Below, piece by piece: positions 1 to 6,686 of a stretch of DNA of 13,108 nt. This stretch comes from an uncultured Rhodoferax sp. (GTDB lineage Bacteria > Pseudomonadota > Gammaproteobacteria > Burkholderiales > Burkholderiaceae_C). The position numbers were made by a program, and so were the translations under genes. The first letter of the stretch is position 1. The number at the start of each line of letters is the position of its first letter. The stretch is from NCBI GenBank assembly GCA_936943465.1, contig CAKZJN010000008.1, positions 1 through 13,108 of the forward strand, written 5' to 3'. The notes beneath the pieces are model-generated. The model saw only the letters and a list, made by a program, of their open reading frames with translations. It made no database searches and was not told the DNA's origin.

Positions 1-336
1 CCCGCCACCCGACGCAGCGTCGTGATCAGCGGTGCCGGTGACCGCCGCGATCAGGACATTCGCCAGCAGACCGAAATTCTGGGCAGCGCCTTTGATGAAG
101 TGGTGATGTTTGAAGACCAGTGCCAGCGCGGTCGCAGCGACGGCGAAGTGCTGGCCCTGCTGCGCGAAGGCCTCAAGGGCGCTACGCGAACCCGCGAGTC
201 TTCGGAAATCCGGGGGGAGTTCATTGCCATCGACTCGGCCATGGACAAGCTCAAGGAGGGCGAGTTGTGCCTGATTCTGGTGGACCAGGTGGAAGAAGCC
301 ATGGCCCACATTGCCGCCAAGGTGGCCGCTGCCTGA
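1..336 (+). CDS. cphA: Cyanophycin synthetase, C-terminal fragment
   Basis: The reading frame is open from the first base of the window to a TGA at 334-336, giving about 111 C-terminal residues; the start lies outside. Cyanophycin synthetase polymerises aspartate and arginine into the cytoplasmic nitrogen reserve cyanophycin, using ATP. The visible part corresponds to the end of its Mur-ligase-like half. Recognisable stretches are SGAGDRRDQDIR, FEDQCQRGRSDGEVLALLREG, an EIRGEF segment and LCLILVDQVEEA near the end, matching how I know the C-terminus of bacterial CphA. The gene converges on gpsA, with 33 bases and a hairpin between the stops. Family assignment rests on recognition of the C-terminus only; another Mur-ligase-type peptide synthetase is the main alternative. 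Confidence 0.85.
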   Translation, partial: PATRRSVVISGAGDRRDQDIRQQTEILGSAFDEVVMFEDQCQRGRSDGEVLALLREGLKGATRTRESSEIRGEFIAIDSAMDKLKEGELCLILVDQVEEAMAHIAAKVAAA

Positions 337-344
337 ACCCGCGT

Positions 345-366
345 GGTAGCCACCTTGGTGGCTGCC
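345..366. terminator. Hairpin between convergent cphA and gpsA
   Basis: A nine-pair stem (345-353 with 358-366, one T-G wobble) encloses a four-base CTTG loop; its core is AGCCACCTTGGTGGCT at 348-363. It fills most of the 33-base gap between two convergent stop codons, the usual place for a transcription stop shared by both genes. No T-tract follows on either strand, so it is not a classical intrinsic terminator. It may instead protect mRNA 3' ends. Confidence 0.35.
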
Positions 367-369
367 GGT

Positions 370-1389
370 TCAGGCCGCAGGAACTTCCCGGCGCGGCCCC
401 CGGCCCATCAGTTGGGCGACGGCCTGGGCCGGTTGAATGCGGCCGTCCAGCAGGTCCACCACACATTCGGTAATCGGCATTTCCACGTCGAGGCTGCGCG
501 AGCGCTGCAAAACGGTTTGCGCACAGTAAACGCCCTCGGCCACATGCCCTAGCTCGTGCACGGCTTGCTGCAGTGTTTTGCCCTGCGCCAACGCCAGCCC
601 CACGCGGCGGTTGCGGGACAGGTCGCCGGTGGCGGTCAAGACCAAATCCCCGAGGCCGCTTAAGCCCATAAAGGTTTCTGCTTTGGCACCCAGCGCCAGA
701 CCCAGACGCGAAATTTCGGTCAGACCACGGGTAATCAGCGCGGCACGGGCATTGAGGCCCAGTTGCAAGCCGTCGCACAGTCCGGTGGCAATCGCCAGCA
801 CATTCTTGACCGCGCCGCCCACTTCCACGCCCACCACATCGTCATTGGCATACACGCGCAAACTGCTGTTGTGAAAGGCCTGCACCAGCGCGTCGCGCAC
901 CTCGGCATGTACGCTGGCGGCCACCAGAGCAGTCGGCTTGCACGAAGCCACTTCCTGGGCAAAGCTGGGGCCGCTGAGCACCCCGGCGCGCAAGGCGGGC
1001 GCCACCTGCGCCTGCACCTCATGGCCCAACAAACCAAAATTGTCGTCGCGCTCGGCTTCAAAGCCCTTGCACAACCAGGCCACCGGTATGCCGGCATCCC
1101 GCAAGTGGGTGAGCATGTCGCGCAAGCCCGCCATCGGTGTGGCAACAATCAACAAATCCTGCTGGGCGAGGAGCGGAGCCAGGGCTTCCAGGCTGCCGCT
1201 GGCCAATGCAAGATTCTCTGGAAAGGTTATTCCCGGCAGGTAGCGCGCATTGCTGCGGCTGCTCTGCATGGCAGTCGCCTGCGCGGCATCGCGCGCCCAC
1301 AACGTGACGCGGTGACCGCTTGCGGCCTGCGCCGCATTCAGAGCCAACGCGGTTCCCCAGGCCCCTGCACCCAGTACCAGAATTTTCAT
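370..1389 (-). CDS. gpsA: Glycerol-3-phosphate dehydrogenase [NAD(P)+]
   Basis: This 339-residue protein has the normal family length. It reduces dihydroxyacetone phosphate to sn-glycerol-3-phosphate in the cytoplasm, supplying the backbone for phospholipid synthesis. The N-terminus starts directly with the Rossmann motif GAGAWG (residues 7-12). Further family marks are CKGFE (107-111), GPSFAQEVA (140-148), GAVKNVLAIATG (192-203) with the expected catalytic lysine K195, and the segment SGLGDLVLTATGDLSRNR (244-261). The ATG at 1387-1389 is chosen because the dinucleotide-binding strand begins at once after it; no strong ribosome binding site is visible. It is the last gene of a rhodanese-grxC-secB-gpsA block, 45 bases behind secB, the same order as in E. 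coli. Identification is secure. Confidence 0.97.
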   Translation of the reverse strand: MKILVLGAGAWGTALALNAAQAASGHRVTLWARDAAQATAMQSSRSNARYLPGITFPENLALASGSLEALAPLLAQQDLLIVATPMAGLRDMLTHLRDAGIPVAWLCKGFEAERDDNFGLLGHEVQAQVAPALRAGVLSGPSFAQEVASCKPTALVAASVHAEVRDALVQAFHNSSLRVYANDDVVGVEVGGAVKNVLAIATGLCDGLQLGLNARAALITRGLTEISRLGLALGAKAETFMGLSGLGDLVLTATGDLSRNRRVGLALAQGKTLQQAVHELGHVAEGVYCAQTVLQRSRSLDVEMPITECVVDLLDGRIQPAQAVAQLMGRGPRREVPAA

Positions 1390-1434
1390 GGCGTCGCTGC
1401 GGCTAAGCGGAACATGTGCCCCGCTGCCATCGTC

Positions 1435-1887
1435 TTATTGCGGCAGGTTGCCGGCGGCTTCTTCGCCAGCGGCGCGCTGCTGTTCGTACATCGCCTGGAA
1501 GTTGATTTCCTGCAGGTGCACGGGCGGGAAGCCGGCGCGTTGCACCAGATCTGCCACATTGCCGCGCAGGTAGGGGTAAACAATTTGCGGGCAGGCAATG
1601 CTCAGAATCTGGCTCAGTTGCTCATCCGGCAGGTTACGGATTTCAAAAATGCCGGCCTGCTTGGCTTCGACCAGAAACACGGTCTTGTCCTGAATCTTGG
1701 TGTGCACGGTGGCCGTGACGCTGACTTCGAACACGCCATCGCCCACCGGGGCAGCCGCCACGCCAAGTTGAATGTCCACCGAGGGTTGTTCCTGCTCAAG
1801 CAGGATGGCGGGCGAATTGGGTTGCTCCAGCGACGCCTCTTTCAGGTACACGCGCTGAATTTGAAATACGGGTTCTTGGTCTGCCAT
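1435..1887 (-). CDS. secB: Protein-export chaperone SecB
   Basis: This is a 150-residue acidic protein of typical SecB length. SecB is a cytoplasmic homotetramer that keeps preproteins unfolded and hands them to SecA for export. Family marks include FQIQRVYLKEASLEQPNSP near the N-terminus, the segment GIFEIRNLPDEQLSQIL, and the hallmark CPQIVYPYLRGNVADLVQRAGFPPVHLQEINF in the C-terminal half. The C-terminus is short, ending QRAAGEEAAGNLPQ. The ATG at 1885-1887 follows an AAGAGA ribosome-binding-like stretch. A terminator-like hairpin ends only about 24 bases before this start, so secB is probably read either by read-through from grxC or from a promoter overlapping the grxC stop. It sits between grxC and gpsA, as in E. 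coli. Confidence 0.97.
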   Translation of the reverse strand: MADQEPVFQIQRVYLKEASLEQPNSPAILLEQEQPSVDIQLGVAAAPVGDGVFEVSVTATVHTKIQDKTVFLVEAKQAGIFEIRNLPDEQLSQILSIACPQIVYPYLRGNVADLVQRAGFPPVHLQEINFQAMYEQQRAAGEEAAGNLPQ

Positions 1888-1910
1888 GGTGAAGTCTCTT
1901 GGGTAATCGT

Positions 1911-1946
1911 GGGTAAAACAAAGCCCGCCGACCGGTTCGACGGGCT
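1911..1946 (-). terminator. Intrinsic terminator or attenuator before secB
   Basis: Read on the minus strand, a nine-pair GC-rich stem (AGCCCGTCG with CGGCGGGCT, one T-G wobble; 1938-1946 with 1922-1930) has a seven-base loop and is followed by TTTGTTTT. It lies 29 bases after the grxC stop and about 24 bases before the secB ATG. It has the full form of an intrinsic terminator, yet leaves no room for a promoter before secB. This suggests partial read-through or attenuation. On the plus strand the stem is followed by GAAAAGG, so it acts in one direction only. Confidence 0.65.
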
Positions 1947-1968
1947 GAAAAGGGAAAGAACGCCGAGG

Positions 1969-1977
1969 ATTATGTCA
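1969..1977 (-). promoter_or_regulatory. Possible extended -10 promoter for secB
   Basis: On the minus strand TGACATAAT overlaps the grxC stop codon (TGA). It fits the extended -10 form TGnTATAAT with one mismatch. No convincing -35 box lies 16-18 bases upstream inside grxC. If used, transcription would start just before the hairpin at 1922-1946, making that hairpin part of a secB leader. This is a weak call from a short motif. Confidence 0.3.
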
Positions 1978-2235
1978 GGCGCCGTTGAGCAGGGGCATCA
2001 GCCCGCCGCGTCCATCGAGGGCCATCAGGTCATCGCAGCCGCCCACATGGGTGCTGCCGATGAAGATTTGCGGCACGGTGCGGCGGCCGGTTATTTCCAT
2101 CATTTTGACGCGCTCGTCCGGATGGGTATCGACGCGCACTTCTTCAATCGTTGCGACGCCCCGCTGTTGCAACAGGCGTTTTGCCTGCACGCAGTAGGGG
2201 CAGACGGCGGTGGTGTACATCTTGACGGCTTGCAT
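1975..2235 (-). CDS. grxC: Glutaredoxin 3
   Basis: This 86-residue protein has the expected glutaredoxin length. It is a cytoplasmic glutathione-dependent thiol-disulfide oxidoreductase that reduces disulfides and glutathione mixed disulfides. The dithiol active site CPYC is at residues 12-15 after the first strand (KMYTTAVCPYC). The cis-proline TVP is at 53-55 and the glutathione-binding GGCDD at 65-69, all in the usual places for a one-domain thioredoxin fold. A GGGAG ribosome binding site precedes the ATG at 2233-2235. It follows the rhodanese gene by 18 bases and precedes secB; the yibN-grxC-secB-gpsA order is known from enterobacteria and argues for one ancestral operon. The product is clear. 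Confidence 0.96.
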   Translation of the reverse strand: MQAVKMYTTAVCPYCVQAKRLLQQRGVATIEEVRVDTHPDERVKMMEITGRRTVPQIFIGSTHVGGCDDLMALDGRGGLMPLLNGA

Positions 2236-2253
2236 GCTGTGCTCCCGCAGTGC

Positions 2254-2661
2254 TCAGGACTTTTCAACCGGCAGGTTGGCTGCCTTCCAGGCGGCCAGGC
2301 CGCCACCCAGGCTTTGCGCCTGCTCGTAGCCCAGTTTCTTGGCGATCAGCACCGCACGGCCTGAGCGTGCGCCAGACTGGCACACCAGAATCAGGGGCAC
2401 GGCCTTGTTCTTGACCACACCGCCCAGCTTGGCTTCGAGTTCCCCCAGAGGAATGTTCTTGGCGCCGCCCACGTGGCCGGACGCAAATTCGCTGGTTTCG
2501 CAAACGTCCACCACCACGGCTTTTTCGCGGTTGATGAGTTGCACCGCGGCCGGTGGCGTCAACCCAGCCGTTGCCGCACCTTGAAGCACGGGCCACAGCA
2601 GCATGCCGCCAGATGCCAGGGCGATGGAGATCAGCATCCAGTTGTCGAGAATAAATTTCAC
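2254..2661 (-). CDS. Membrane-anchored rhodanese-like protein (YibN type)
   Basis: This 135-residue protein has one hydrophobic segment at about residues 8-30 followed by a single rhodanese domain (about 35-135), so it is probably inner-membrane anchored. Rhodanese domains carry sulfur as a cysteine persulfide. Visible marks are VVVDVCETSEFASGHVGGAKNIP (49-71) and the active loop CQSGARS with C94 as the expected catalytic cysteine, then LGGGLAAWKAANLP near the end. The start is a GTG at 2659-2661, supported by AAGGA five bases upstream. It leads the block that continues with grxC, secB and gpsA and is divergent from gpmA. The physiological sulfur acceptor cannot be told from the sequence. E. 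coli YibN is the closest named analogue by context and architecture. Confidence 0.92.
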   Translation of the reverse strand: MKFILDNWMLISIALASGGMLLWPVLQGAATAGLTPPAAVQLINREKAVVVDVCETSEFASGHVGGAKNIPLGELEAKLGGVVKNKAVPLILVCQSGARSGRAVLIAKKLGYEQAQSLGGGLAAWKAANLPVEKS

Positions 2662-2680
2662 AATGTTCCTTATTCGTACC

Positions 2681-2694
2681 TTCGCACCTGCGAA
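2681..2694. promoter_or_regulatory. Inverted repeat TTCGCA-CC-TGCGAA, candidate operator
   Basis: A perfect inverted repeat with six-base arms and a two-base spacer lies in the divergent region between the rhodanese gene and gpmA. It sits just upstream of the TAGAAT candidate -10 of gpmA, covering where a -35 box would be, and also in the transcribed leader of the rhodanese gene. That placement and symmetry fit binding of a dimeric regulator. No regulator is identified, and a hairpin is unlikely with a two-base loop. Confidence 0.35.
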
Positions 2695-2712
2695 AGCCTC
2701 AGCCCGACATTT

Positions 2713-2718
2713 TAGAAT
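2713..2718 (+). promoter_or_regulatory. Candidate -10 box for gpmA
   Basis: TAGAAT matches the sigma-70 -10 consensus at five of six bases and lies 57 bases before the gpmA start codon. The minus strand offers an overlapping TAAAAT (2709-2714), also five of six, facing the rhodanese gene. Neither has a clear -35 box at 16-18 bases. This points to a compact divergent promoter pair, possibly activator-dependent. Confidence 0.35.
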
Positions 2719-2727
2719 GCTGCACCC

Positions 2728-2747
2728 GGCCCTGCTGTGCAGGGGCC
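2728..2747 (+). promoter_or_regulatory. Hairpin in the gpmA leader
   Basis: CCCTGC (2730-2735) pairs with GCAGGG (2739-2744) around a TGT loop. The stem extends by two GC pairs past a bulged G. It would lie near the 5' end of a transcript started from the candidate -10 at 2713-2718. No T-tract follows, so termination is unlikely; an effect on mRNA stability is possible but unproven. Confidence 0.25.
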
Positions 2748-2775
2748 CATCAACCCCGACTTAAGTCTCTTCACC

Positions 2776-3519
2776 ATGTACAAAATCGTTCTCGTTCGCC
2801 ACGGCGAATCCACCTGGAATCTCGAAAACCGCTTTACCGGCTGGACCGATGTGGACCTGACCCCCACCGGCGTGGAACAAGCCAAGAACGCCGGTCGCCT
2901 GCTAAAAGCCGAAGGCTACGAGTTCGACCTGGCCTACACCAGCGTGCTCAAACGCGCCACCCGTACCTTGTGGCACTGCCTGGATGAAATGGACCGCACC
3001 TGGCTGCCGGTGGTGCATTCCTGGCGCCTGAACGAGCGCCATTACGGCTCCCTGCAAGGACTCAACAAGGCCGACATGGCCAAGCAATTCGGCGAAGAAC
3101 AGGTGCTGGTCTGGCGCCGCAGCTACGACACGCCGCCGCCCGCGCTGGAGGCCAATGACCCCCGCTGCGAGCGTGCCGACTTGCGCTATGCCAAGCTGCA
3201 ACCCGACCAGGTTCCGCTAACCGAATGCCTGAAAGACACCGTTGCCCGCGTATTGCCTTTCTGGAACGAGACGGTTGCGCCGACCATCAAGGCCGGCAAA
3301 AAGGTAGTGATTGCCGCCCACGGCAACTCTATTCGCGCGCTGGTGAAATACCTGGACAACATTGCCGATGACGCCATCGTCGGCGTGAACATTCCCAACG
3401 GCATTCCGCTGGTGTACGAACTCGACGAAAACCTCAAACCGATCCGCAATTACTACCTGGGCGACGCCGAAGCTGCCGCCAAAGCCGCCGCCGCAGTCGC
3501 CAGCCAAGGTAAAGCCTGA
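2776..3519 (+). CDS. gpmA: 2,3-bisphosphoglycerate-dependent phosphoglycerate mutase
   Basis: This 247-residue protein has standard GpmA length. It interconverts 3- and 2-phosphoglycerate in glycolysis and gluconeogenesis through a phosphohistidine. The histidine phosphatase motif RHGE is at residues 8-11 (phospho-accepting H9). NERHYGSLQG (86-95) carries the expected acid E87, and AAHGNSIRALVKYL holds the second histidine H182. The C-terminal tail is alanine-rich (AEAAAKAAAAVASQGKA). The ATG at 2776 is chosen because MYKIVLVRHGES is the conserved N-terminus; an upstream in-frame start at 2737 would add 13 residues with no homology. No clear Shine-Dalgarno sequence precedes it. It is divergent from the rhodanese block and about 90 bases ahead of ctpA. 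Confidence 0.97.
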   Translation: MYKIVLVRHGESTWNLENRFTGWTDVDLTPTGVEQAKNAGRLLKAEGYEFDLAYTSVLKRATRTLWHCLDEMDRTWLPVVHSWRLNERHYGSLQGLNKADMAKQFGEEQVLVWRRSYDTPPPALEANDPRCERADLRYAKLQPDQVPLTECLKDTVARVLPFWNETVAPTIKAGKKVVIAAHGNSIRALVKYLDNIADDAIVGVNIPNGIPLVYELDENLKPIRNYYLGDAEAAAKAAAAVASQGKA

Positions 3520-3610
3520 GTAAAAAAGACCCTTGTCCATCCTGGATGCGCGGAGCCCTGCAAGCCCGCGCGCGCCCTGCGGTGTATATTGAGATGAGAC
3601 AGGAAAAAAT

Positions 3611-5047
3611 ATGGGTCACAAATTGAAAATTAGTGGTTGGGTGGCGATTGGCGCATTGGCCGGCGCACTCACCACGGTGTCATTGCAAACGGTTGCCGAG
3701 AGTGCGCTGGCACCGCTGCCGCTGGATGAGTTGAAGCAACTTGCCGCAGTGTTCGGAATGATCAAGAGCGACTATGTGGAGCCGGTCGACGAGAAGAAGC
3801 TGATCACCGATGCCATCTCCGGCATGGTCTCCAACCTCGACCCCCATTCCCAGTATTTCGACAAGAAGTCCTTCAAGGAATTCAAGGAAGGCACCTCCGG
3901 CAAGTTTGTCGGCGTGGGCATCGAAATCACGCAGGAAGACGGCTTGGTCAAGGTGGTTTCGCCCATCGAGGGTTCGCCCGCCTACCGCGCCGGTCTCAAG
4001 CCCAACGACCTGATCACCAAGATTGATGAAACCGCCGTCAAGGGCCTGTCCCTGAACGAAGCGGTCAAGCGCATGCGGGGCGAACCCGCCACCAAGGTGC
4101 TGCTGACGATTTACCGCAAGGACGAGAACCGTACCTTTCCGGTCACCATCATCCGCGAAGAAATCAAGCAACAGTCGGTGCGCGGCAAACTGGTGGAACC
4201 CGGCTACGCCTGGGTTCGCCTGAACCAGTTCCAGGAACGCACGGTTGATGACTTCGTCAAAAAGGTCAACGAAATTTACCGCCAGGACCCCAAGATCAAG
4301 GGCTTTGTGCTGGACCTCCGCAATGACCCGGGCGGCCTGCTGAACGCGGCCGTGGGCATTTCTGCTGCCTTCCTGCCGGACAACGTCACGGTGGTGTCCA
4401 CCAACGGCCAAACCCCGGAAAGCAAGCAAGTGCTGAAGGCCAGCCCATCCGATTACCGTGGCGTAACCGGGGCTGAGAGCATCAAGTCGCTGCCGGCCGA
4501 ACTGAAGAAGGTGCCGCTGGTCGTGCTGGTCAACGAAGGCTCGGCTTCTGCTAGCGAAATTGTGGCCGGCGCGCTGCAAGACCACAAACGTGCCACCGTG
4601 ATGGGCAGCCAGACCTTTGGCAAGGGCTCGGTGCAAACCTTCCGTCCGTTGGGCCCGGACACCGGTCTAAAAATCACCACCTCGCGTTACTACACGCCAA
4701 ATGGGCGCTCGATTCAGGCCAAGGGCATCGTGCCGGATGTCATGGTCGATGAAACCGAAGAGGGCAGCCCCTACGCCGTGTTGCGCATGCGCGAGGCCGA
4801 CTACGACAAGCACCTGACCAGCGGCCAGGGTGAAGAGAAGAAAGACCCGGCCCGCGAGAAAGCCCGTGAAGAAGCACTCAAGCGGCTGGAAGAGGAATCC
4901 CGCAAACCGGCATCCGAGCGCAAGGCGCCTGAGTTTGGGACCGAGAAAGACTTCCAGTTGCAGCAGGCACTCAACAAGCTCAAGGGCGTGCCGGTGCTGG
5001 TCAGCAAGACCCTGACCGAGCGCAAGGAAGAAAAGAAGGAAGAGTAA
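3611..5047 (+). CDS. ctpA: S41-family carboxy-terminal processing protease
   Basis: This 478-residue envelope protease cleaves proteins near their C-termini. An N-terminal hydrophobic segment (about 7-29) is a signal peptide or membrane anchor. A PDZ domain follows (about 95-170, with GKFVGVGIEI and the GSPAYRAGL segment), then the S41 catalytic core. The catalytic pair is visible as S313 in NEGSASASEI and K338 in FGKGSVQ, 25 residues apart as in Prc and CtpB. The last 80 residues are rich in Lys and Glu (about 405-440 look helical or coiled coil), then a terminal KEEKKEE. AGGA at 3601-3604 precedes the ATG at 3611 with good spacing. moeB follows after 9 bases, so the two are likely co-transcribed. 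The substrate is unknown. Confidence 0.95.
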   Translation: MGHKLKISGWVAIGALAGALTTVSLQTVAESALAPLPLDELKQLAAVFGMIKSDYVEPVDEKKLITDAISGMVSNLDPHSQYFDKKSFKEFKEGTSGKFVGVGIEITQEDGLVKVVSPIEGSPAYRAGLKPNDLITKIDETAVKGLSLNEAVKRMRGEPATKVLLTIYRKDENRTFPVTIIREEIKQQSVRGKLVEPGYAWVRLNQFQERTVDDFVKKVNEIYRQDPKIKGFVLDLRNDPGGLLNAAVGISAAFLPDNVTVVSTNGQTPESKQVLKASPSDYRGVTGAESIKSLPAELKKVPLVVLVNEGSASASEIVAGALQDHKRATVMGSQTFGKGSVQTFRPLGPDTGLKITTSRYYTPNGRSIQAKGIVPDVMVDETEEGSPYAVLRMREADYDKHLTSGQGEEKKDPAREKAREEALKRLEEESRKPASERKAPEFGTEKDFQLQQALNKLKGVPVLVSKTLTERKEEKKEE

Positions 5048-5056
5048 CGGCCCGCC

Positions 5057-5842
5057 ATGCAGGATTCGGATTTACTGCGCTACTCGCGCCACATCCTGCT
5101 CAATGAAATCGGCATTGAAGGGCAGGAACGCATCCTGTCCACCCATGCGCTGGTCATTGGTGCCGGAGGCCTAGGCTCCCCCGTTGCCATGTACCTGGCC
5201 TGCGCCGGAGTCGGGCAACTGACGGTCACGGACCATGACACGGTGGACATGACCAATTTGCAGCGCCAGATTGCCCACCACAGCGAATCGGTTGGCATGC
5301 CCAAGGTGGAATCCCTGAAGCAGACTTTGCTGGCACTCAACCCGAACGTACGGGTCAACGCCCTACAAATGCGGGTCGACGCGGCGGCGTTGGATACGCT
5401 GGTGCAGCAGGCGGACGTGGTGCTCGACTGCTGCGACAACTTCACCACCCGGCATGCTGTTAACGCAGCCTGCGTCAAGCATGGCAAGCCGCTGGTTTCG
5501 GGCGCCGCGATTCAATTCGATGGGCAGATCAGCGTGTATGACACCCGCCATGCCGATGCCCCTTGCTACGCCTGCATTTTCCCGCCAGACGCCGCGTTTG
5601 AAGAGGTGCGCTGCTCCACCATGGGTGTGTTTGCGCCACTGGTGGGCATCATCGGCTCCATGCAGGCCGCAGAAGCCCTGAAACTGGTCATGGATGTGGG
5701 TCGCAGCCTGAATGGACGCCTGCAGATGCTGGACGGTCGCAGCATGGAGTGGAACGAGATCCGGATGCCTCGCAATGCATCCTGCCCGGTTTGTAGCGCA
5801 CGTCCCTCAGAGCACAAAACAGGCACGGGAACGGCCGCATAA
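5057..5842 (+). CDS. moeB: MoeB/HesA/ThiF-family adenylyltransferase
   Basis: This 261-residue cytoplasmic E1-like enzyme would adenylate the C-terminal Gly of a small ubiquitin-fold sulfur carrier (MoaD in molybdopterin synthesis, or ThiS). The ATP-binding GAGGLG is at residues 35-40, the acidic DHDTVD follows at 59-64, and NLQRQ (67-71) supplies the nucleotide-contacting Arg. CDN (126-128) is also typical. Two CxxC pairs, C170/C173 and C243/C246, would bind structural zinc. C186 in RCSTMGVFAPLVG is at the position of the conserved cysteine. It lies 9 bases behind ctpA. No moaD, thiS or moeA is in the window, so the partner cannot be assigned; MoeB versus HesA/ThiF naming is uncertain. Confidence 0.9.
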   Translation: MQDSDLLRYSRHILLNEIGIEGQERILSTHALVIGAGGLGSPVAMYLACAGVGQLTVTDHDTVDMTNLQRQIAHHSESVGMPKVESLKQTLLALNPNVRVNALQMRVDAAALDTLVQQADVVLDCCDNFTTRHAVNAACVKHGKPLVSGAAIQFDGQISVYDTRHADAPCYACIFPPDAAFEEVRCSTMGVFAPLVGIIGSMQAAEALKLVMDVGRSLNGRLQMLDGRSMEWNEIRMPRNASCPVCSARPSEHKTGTGTAA

Positions 5843-5900
5843 TTTTGCTTATCTCCCTGCGCTTGCTGTTAGACTTTCTGCACAACTTCAATACCTGACA

Positions 5901-6686
5901 GTGGCATCTCCAAAATCCGAATCCCCGGTAGCACTTGAAGACTTGCGTCTCGACGATGCCAGGGCGCTATTGGACCGGGACTCCACCTTGGCACTACCGG
6001 CTTCGACCGAATCTCCCGCGCGCTACCTGCAGGCCCTGATTGACGGGCTGTGTGAGCTGTCTTTGAAAGACCCGCTCACCGGCCTGTCAAATCGCCGCCA
6101 ATTCCGCTCCGTACTCGACCGTACCACCGAAATGGTGGCGCGCTCCGGCGAACCGGCTTTGCTGCTGATGGTGGACATAGACCACTTCAAGAGCGTCAAC
6201 GACACCTACGGCCACCAGGCCGGCGACCAGGTGCTGCAGGCCATTGCGCAAGTGCTTTCCAAATGTGTACGCCCGATGGACACAGTCGCCCGCTATGGCG
6301 GCGAAGAGTTTGCGGTGGTACTGCCCAATTGCCACACCTTTTTCGGCGGCACCGTGGCCGAGCGGATTCGCCAGACCATTCAGAACCTGCCCATCGCCCT
6401 GAGTTCCGGCCAGGTGCTCAACATCACGGTCAGCATCGGCGGCGCCTACGCGCCCGAATGGGTGCGGTCCACCGCAGCACTTTGGACCGAGCGGGCCGAC
6501 GTGCAGTTGTACCGCGCAAAACACGAGGGTCGGAATCGGGTGTTTCTGGACACCCAGCAGGAAATTTTTGTCAGTGCCGAAGAAAAGAATATGTTGTTTG
6601 GACATCTTGCGCTGGGTGAACCCGCCTGGATTGAATCCACCGGCAGTGACGCTGCCAGCAATGGTGCGGGACAAAGGGTTAATTGA
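5901..6686 (+). CDS. Diguanylate cyclase (GGEEF domain)
   Basis: Starting at GTG 5901 this is a 261-residue soluble protein. It should make cyclic di-GMP from two GTP. After about 50 unrecognised N-terminal residues, the GGDEF domain runs from DPLTGLSNRR (57-66) through the metal site VDIDHFKSVND to ARYGGEEF, with the active-site GGEEF at 133-137. RPMD (124-127) five residues ahead is an intact RxxD inhibitory site. About 40 residues follow the domain, with no recognised sensor. No ATG exists before the domain; the frame is open further upstream, but those codons overlap moeB and look like its shadow, so GTG 5901 is chosen without a strong ribosome binding site. The stop overlaps the next gene's ATG (TGATG), implying translational coupling with the FlhG-like ATPase. 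Confidence 0.9.
   Translation: MASPKSESPVALEDLRLDDARALLDRDSTLALPASTESPARYLQALIDGLCELSLKDPLTGLSNRRQFRSVLDRTTEMVARSGEPALLLMVDIDHFKSVNDTYGHQAGDQVLQAIAQVLSKCVRPMDTVARYGGEEFAVVLPNCHTFFGGTVAERIRQTIQNLPIALSSGQVLNITVSIGGAYAPEWVRSTAALWTERADVQLYRAKHEGRNRVFLDTQQEIFVSAEEKNMLFGHLALGEPAWIESTGSDAASNGAGQRVN

Noticed and set aside
763..2364. A 533-codon open frame on the plus strand
   Set aside because: It lies antisense to gpsA, secB, grxC and the rhodanese gene, which are all well recognised; its translation has no recognisable domain and reflects the codon bias of GC-rich genes.
2737..2775. Upstream in-frame start for gpmA
   Set aside because: It adds 13 residues before the conserved MYKIVLVRHGES and falls inside the leader hairpin.
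3520..3610. Terminator or promoter between gpmA and ctpA
   Set aside because: A GCGCGG/CCGCGC pairing and a TATATT are present, but no T-tract follows the stem and no -35 fits, so neither is called.
3680..4636. A 318-codon open frame on the minus strand
   Set aside because: It is antisense to the S41 protease, whose PDZ and catalytic motifs are clear; the translation is His/Gly/Asp-rich without any family mark.
5712..5900. Upstream start of the GGEEF frame
   Set aside because: Most of this stretch lies inside moeB in another frame; the translation is Cys/Arg-rich and unlike a GGDEF N-terminus.
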